From contig JALIZF010001819.1 of the NCBI GenBank assembly GCA_029948255.1, positions 558,001-622,000 of the forward strand: a DNA stretch of 64,000 bases. The letters are read 5' to 3'. Below, one piece after another: positions 63,262-64,000 of the stretch. The notes under the pieces are model-generated. The model made no database searches, was not told where the DNA came from, and was given only the letters and a program-made list of their open reading frames with translations. The position numbers and the translations under genes are program-made. This DNA is from Telmatactis stephensoni (taxonomy: Eukaryota; Cnidaria; Anthozoa; Actiniaria; Isophelliidae). Positions within the stretch are counted from its first letter, which is position 1. Each line of letters starts with the position of its first letter.

Positions 63262-64000
63262 GTGAGACTGGTACAATTCCACAAGAACCCCAATGAACCA
63301 ATGGTAATCATGCTATTTGTTACGTCATAGCGCACCATACTACTCCTCCCTTCGAAAAAATTGTTTCTAAAGGAGAGGGGTAGCTACTATATATTGTTAT
63401 ATTTCTCGCCTATCTAAAGCTTGGCTTCCATTGATCGCTACGACCGCAGAACAGTGTGTTCAGCGATTGCAGCGATCGTATAGAGGGATTTCACGGAAGC
63501 CGGCATATTTGTGTGCAAGTACAATAGAAAGTTTTTGAATGACAAAAGATTTTTCACTTCTACTGGGAAAAAAGCTCTATTATTTTGACCACAAACATGG
63601 CTGCCGTGAAATCCCTCTATTGAAATGCTTTCGATCACTGAACACAAGTTTTCTGTGCCCCTGTCTCCCTCTCTCACCTCTTTCCACTTCCTACCCTGTC
63701 TCCTTCCCATTGTGTTACCTAAACACTGGTTTCCAAAAGAATAATCTGTATACCATTCATCGAAACCACTGTTACATTACTGGTCGTTTTCACCTGCGAC
63801 GATCATTAGCAAGAAATCGGGACTGGGTTGTTCGTCAGATGATTAGTCCATGGTTACCACAGGTCAGGGAAAAGTCAGCAAAAAAAAAATTTTTAAAGGT
63901 CAGGGAAAAGTCAGGGAATTCCACTTTCAGTCAGGGAAAAATTAAATTTTGAGCAAAAGTCAGGGAATTTTATTGTTCACACAGTATTTGAAAATGTATG
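63262..64000. other. CASK intron 18 (start) with repeats
   Basis: No exon of the PDZ region was seen. It contains a foldback at about 63479-63622 (ATAGAGGGATTTCACGG mirrored by CCGTGAAATCCCTCTATT) and, at 63861-63960, repeats of GGTCAGGGAAAAGTCAGG. Confidence 0.6.

Overview
The window is intron-rich animal nuclear DNA. The histone proteins (an H2A starting [20 protein letters not shown], a canonical H3 with Ala at position 31), a ferritin with an animal-type iron-responsive element, CASK, and a dense load of short foldback elements and tRNA-derived SINEs suggest a cnidarian, most likely an anthozoan such as a stony coral. The species assignment is inference. No prokaryotic, organellar or viral gene block was seen.

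Layout. (1) 870-3387, plus: cytosolic H-type ferritin with a 5' UTR iron-responsive element and two tandem terminal coding exons. (2) 4113-9303, minus: PEX19, seven coding exons, complete. (3) 9502-10783, plus: a PCBD-type pterin dehydratase in two exons, sharing a 198-bp head-to-head promoter with PEX19. (4) 10800-14200: gene-poor stretch filled with SINE and foldback elements. (5) 14214-19435, minus: an unidentified coiled-coil protein, with a reading frame broken by two frameshifts and one stop in this assembly. (6) 19677-35003, plus: REXO2 (oligoribonuclease), seven exons including a 7-nt microexon. Its third intron is 12.4 kb and holds a complete replication-dependent histone cluster: H2A(-)/H2B(+), H2B(-)/H2A(+), H4(-)/H3(+), H1(+). 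The two H2A/H2B pairs are arms of an inverted duplication. (7) 35558-42022, minus: a long Ser/Pro/Thr-rich disordered protein of uncertain identity; the last exon was not found. (8) 42917 to the window end, plus: CASK, 18 exons covering the kinase domain, the CaM-binding segment and both L27 domains. The PDZ, SH3 and GK part lies beyond the window.

The protein-coding genes fall into three head-to-head pairs (PEX19/PCBD, coiled-coil/REXO2, Ser-Pro-rich/CASK). Introns carry at least fifteen inverted-repeat (MITE-like) elements, some with clear target duplications (TTAA twice, one 9 bp). Several genes contain single-base insertions or deletions although their splice sites, stops and 3' stem-loops are well preserved. 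I read this mainly as assembly error in poorly polished sequence, not as pseudogenes.

All exon boundaries were placed by eye using GT/AG sites, reading-phase continuity and remembered family sequences. None was confirmed with transcripts.
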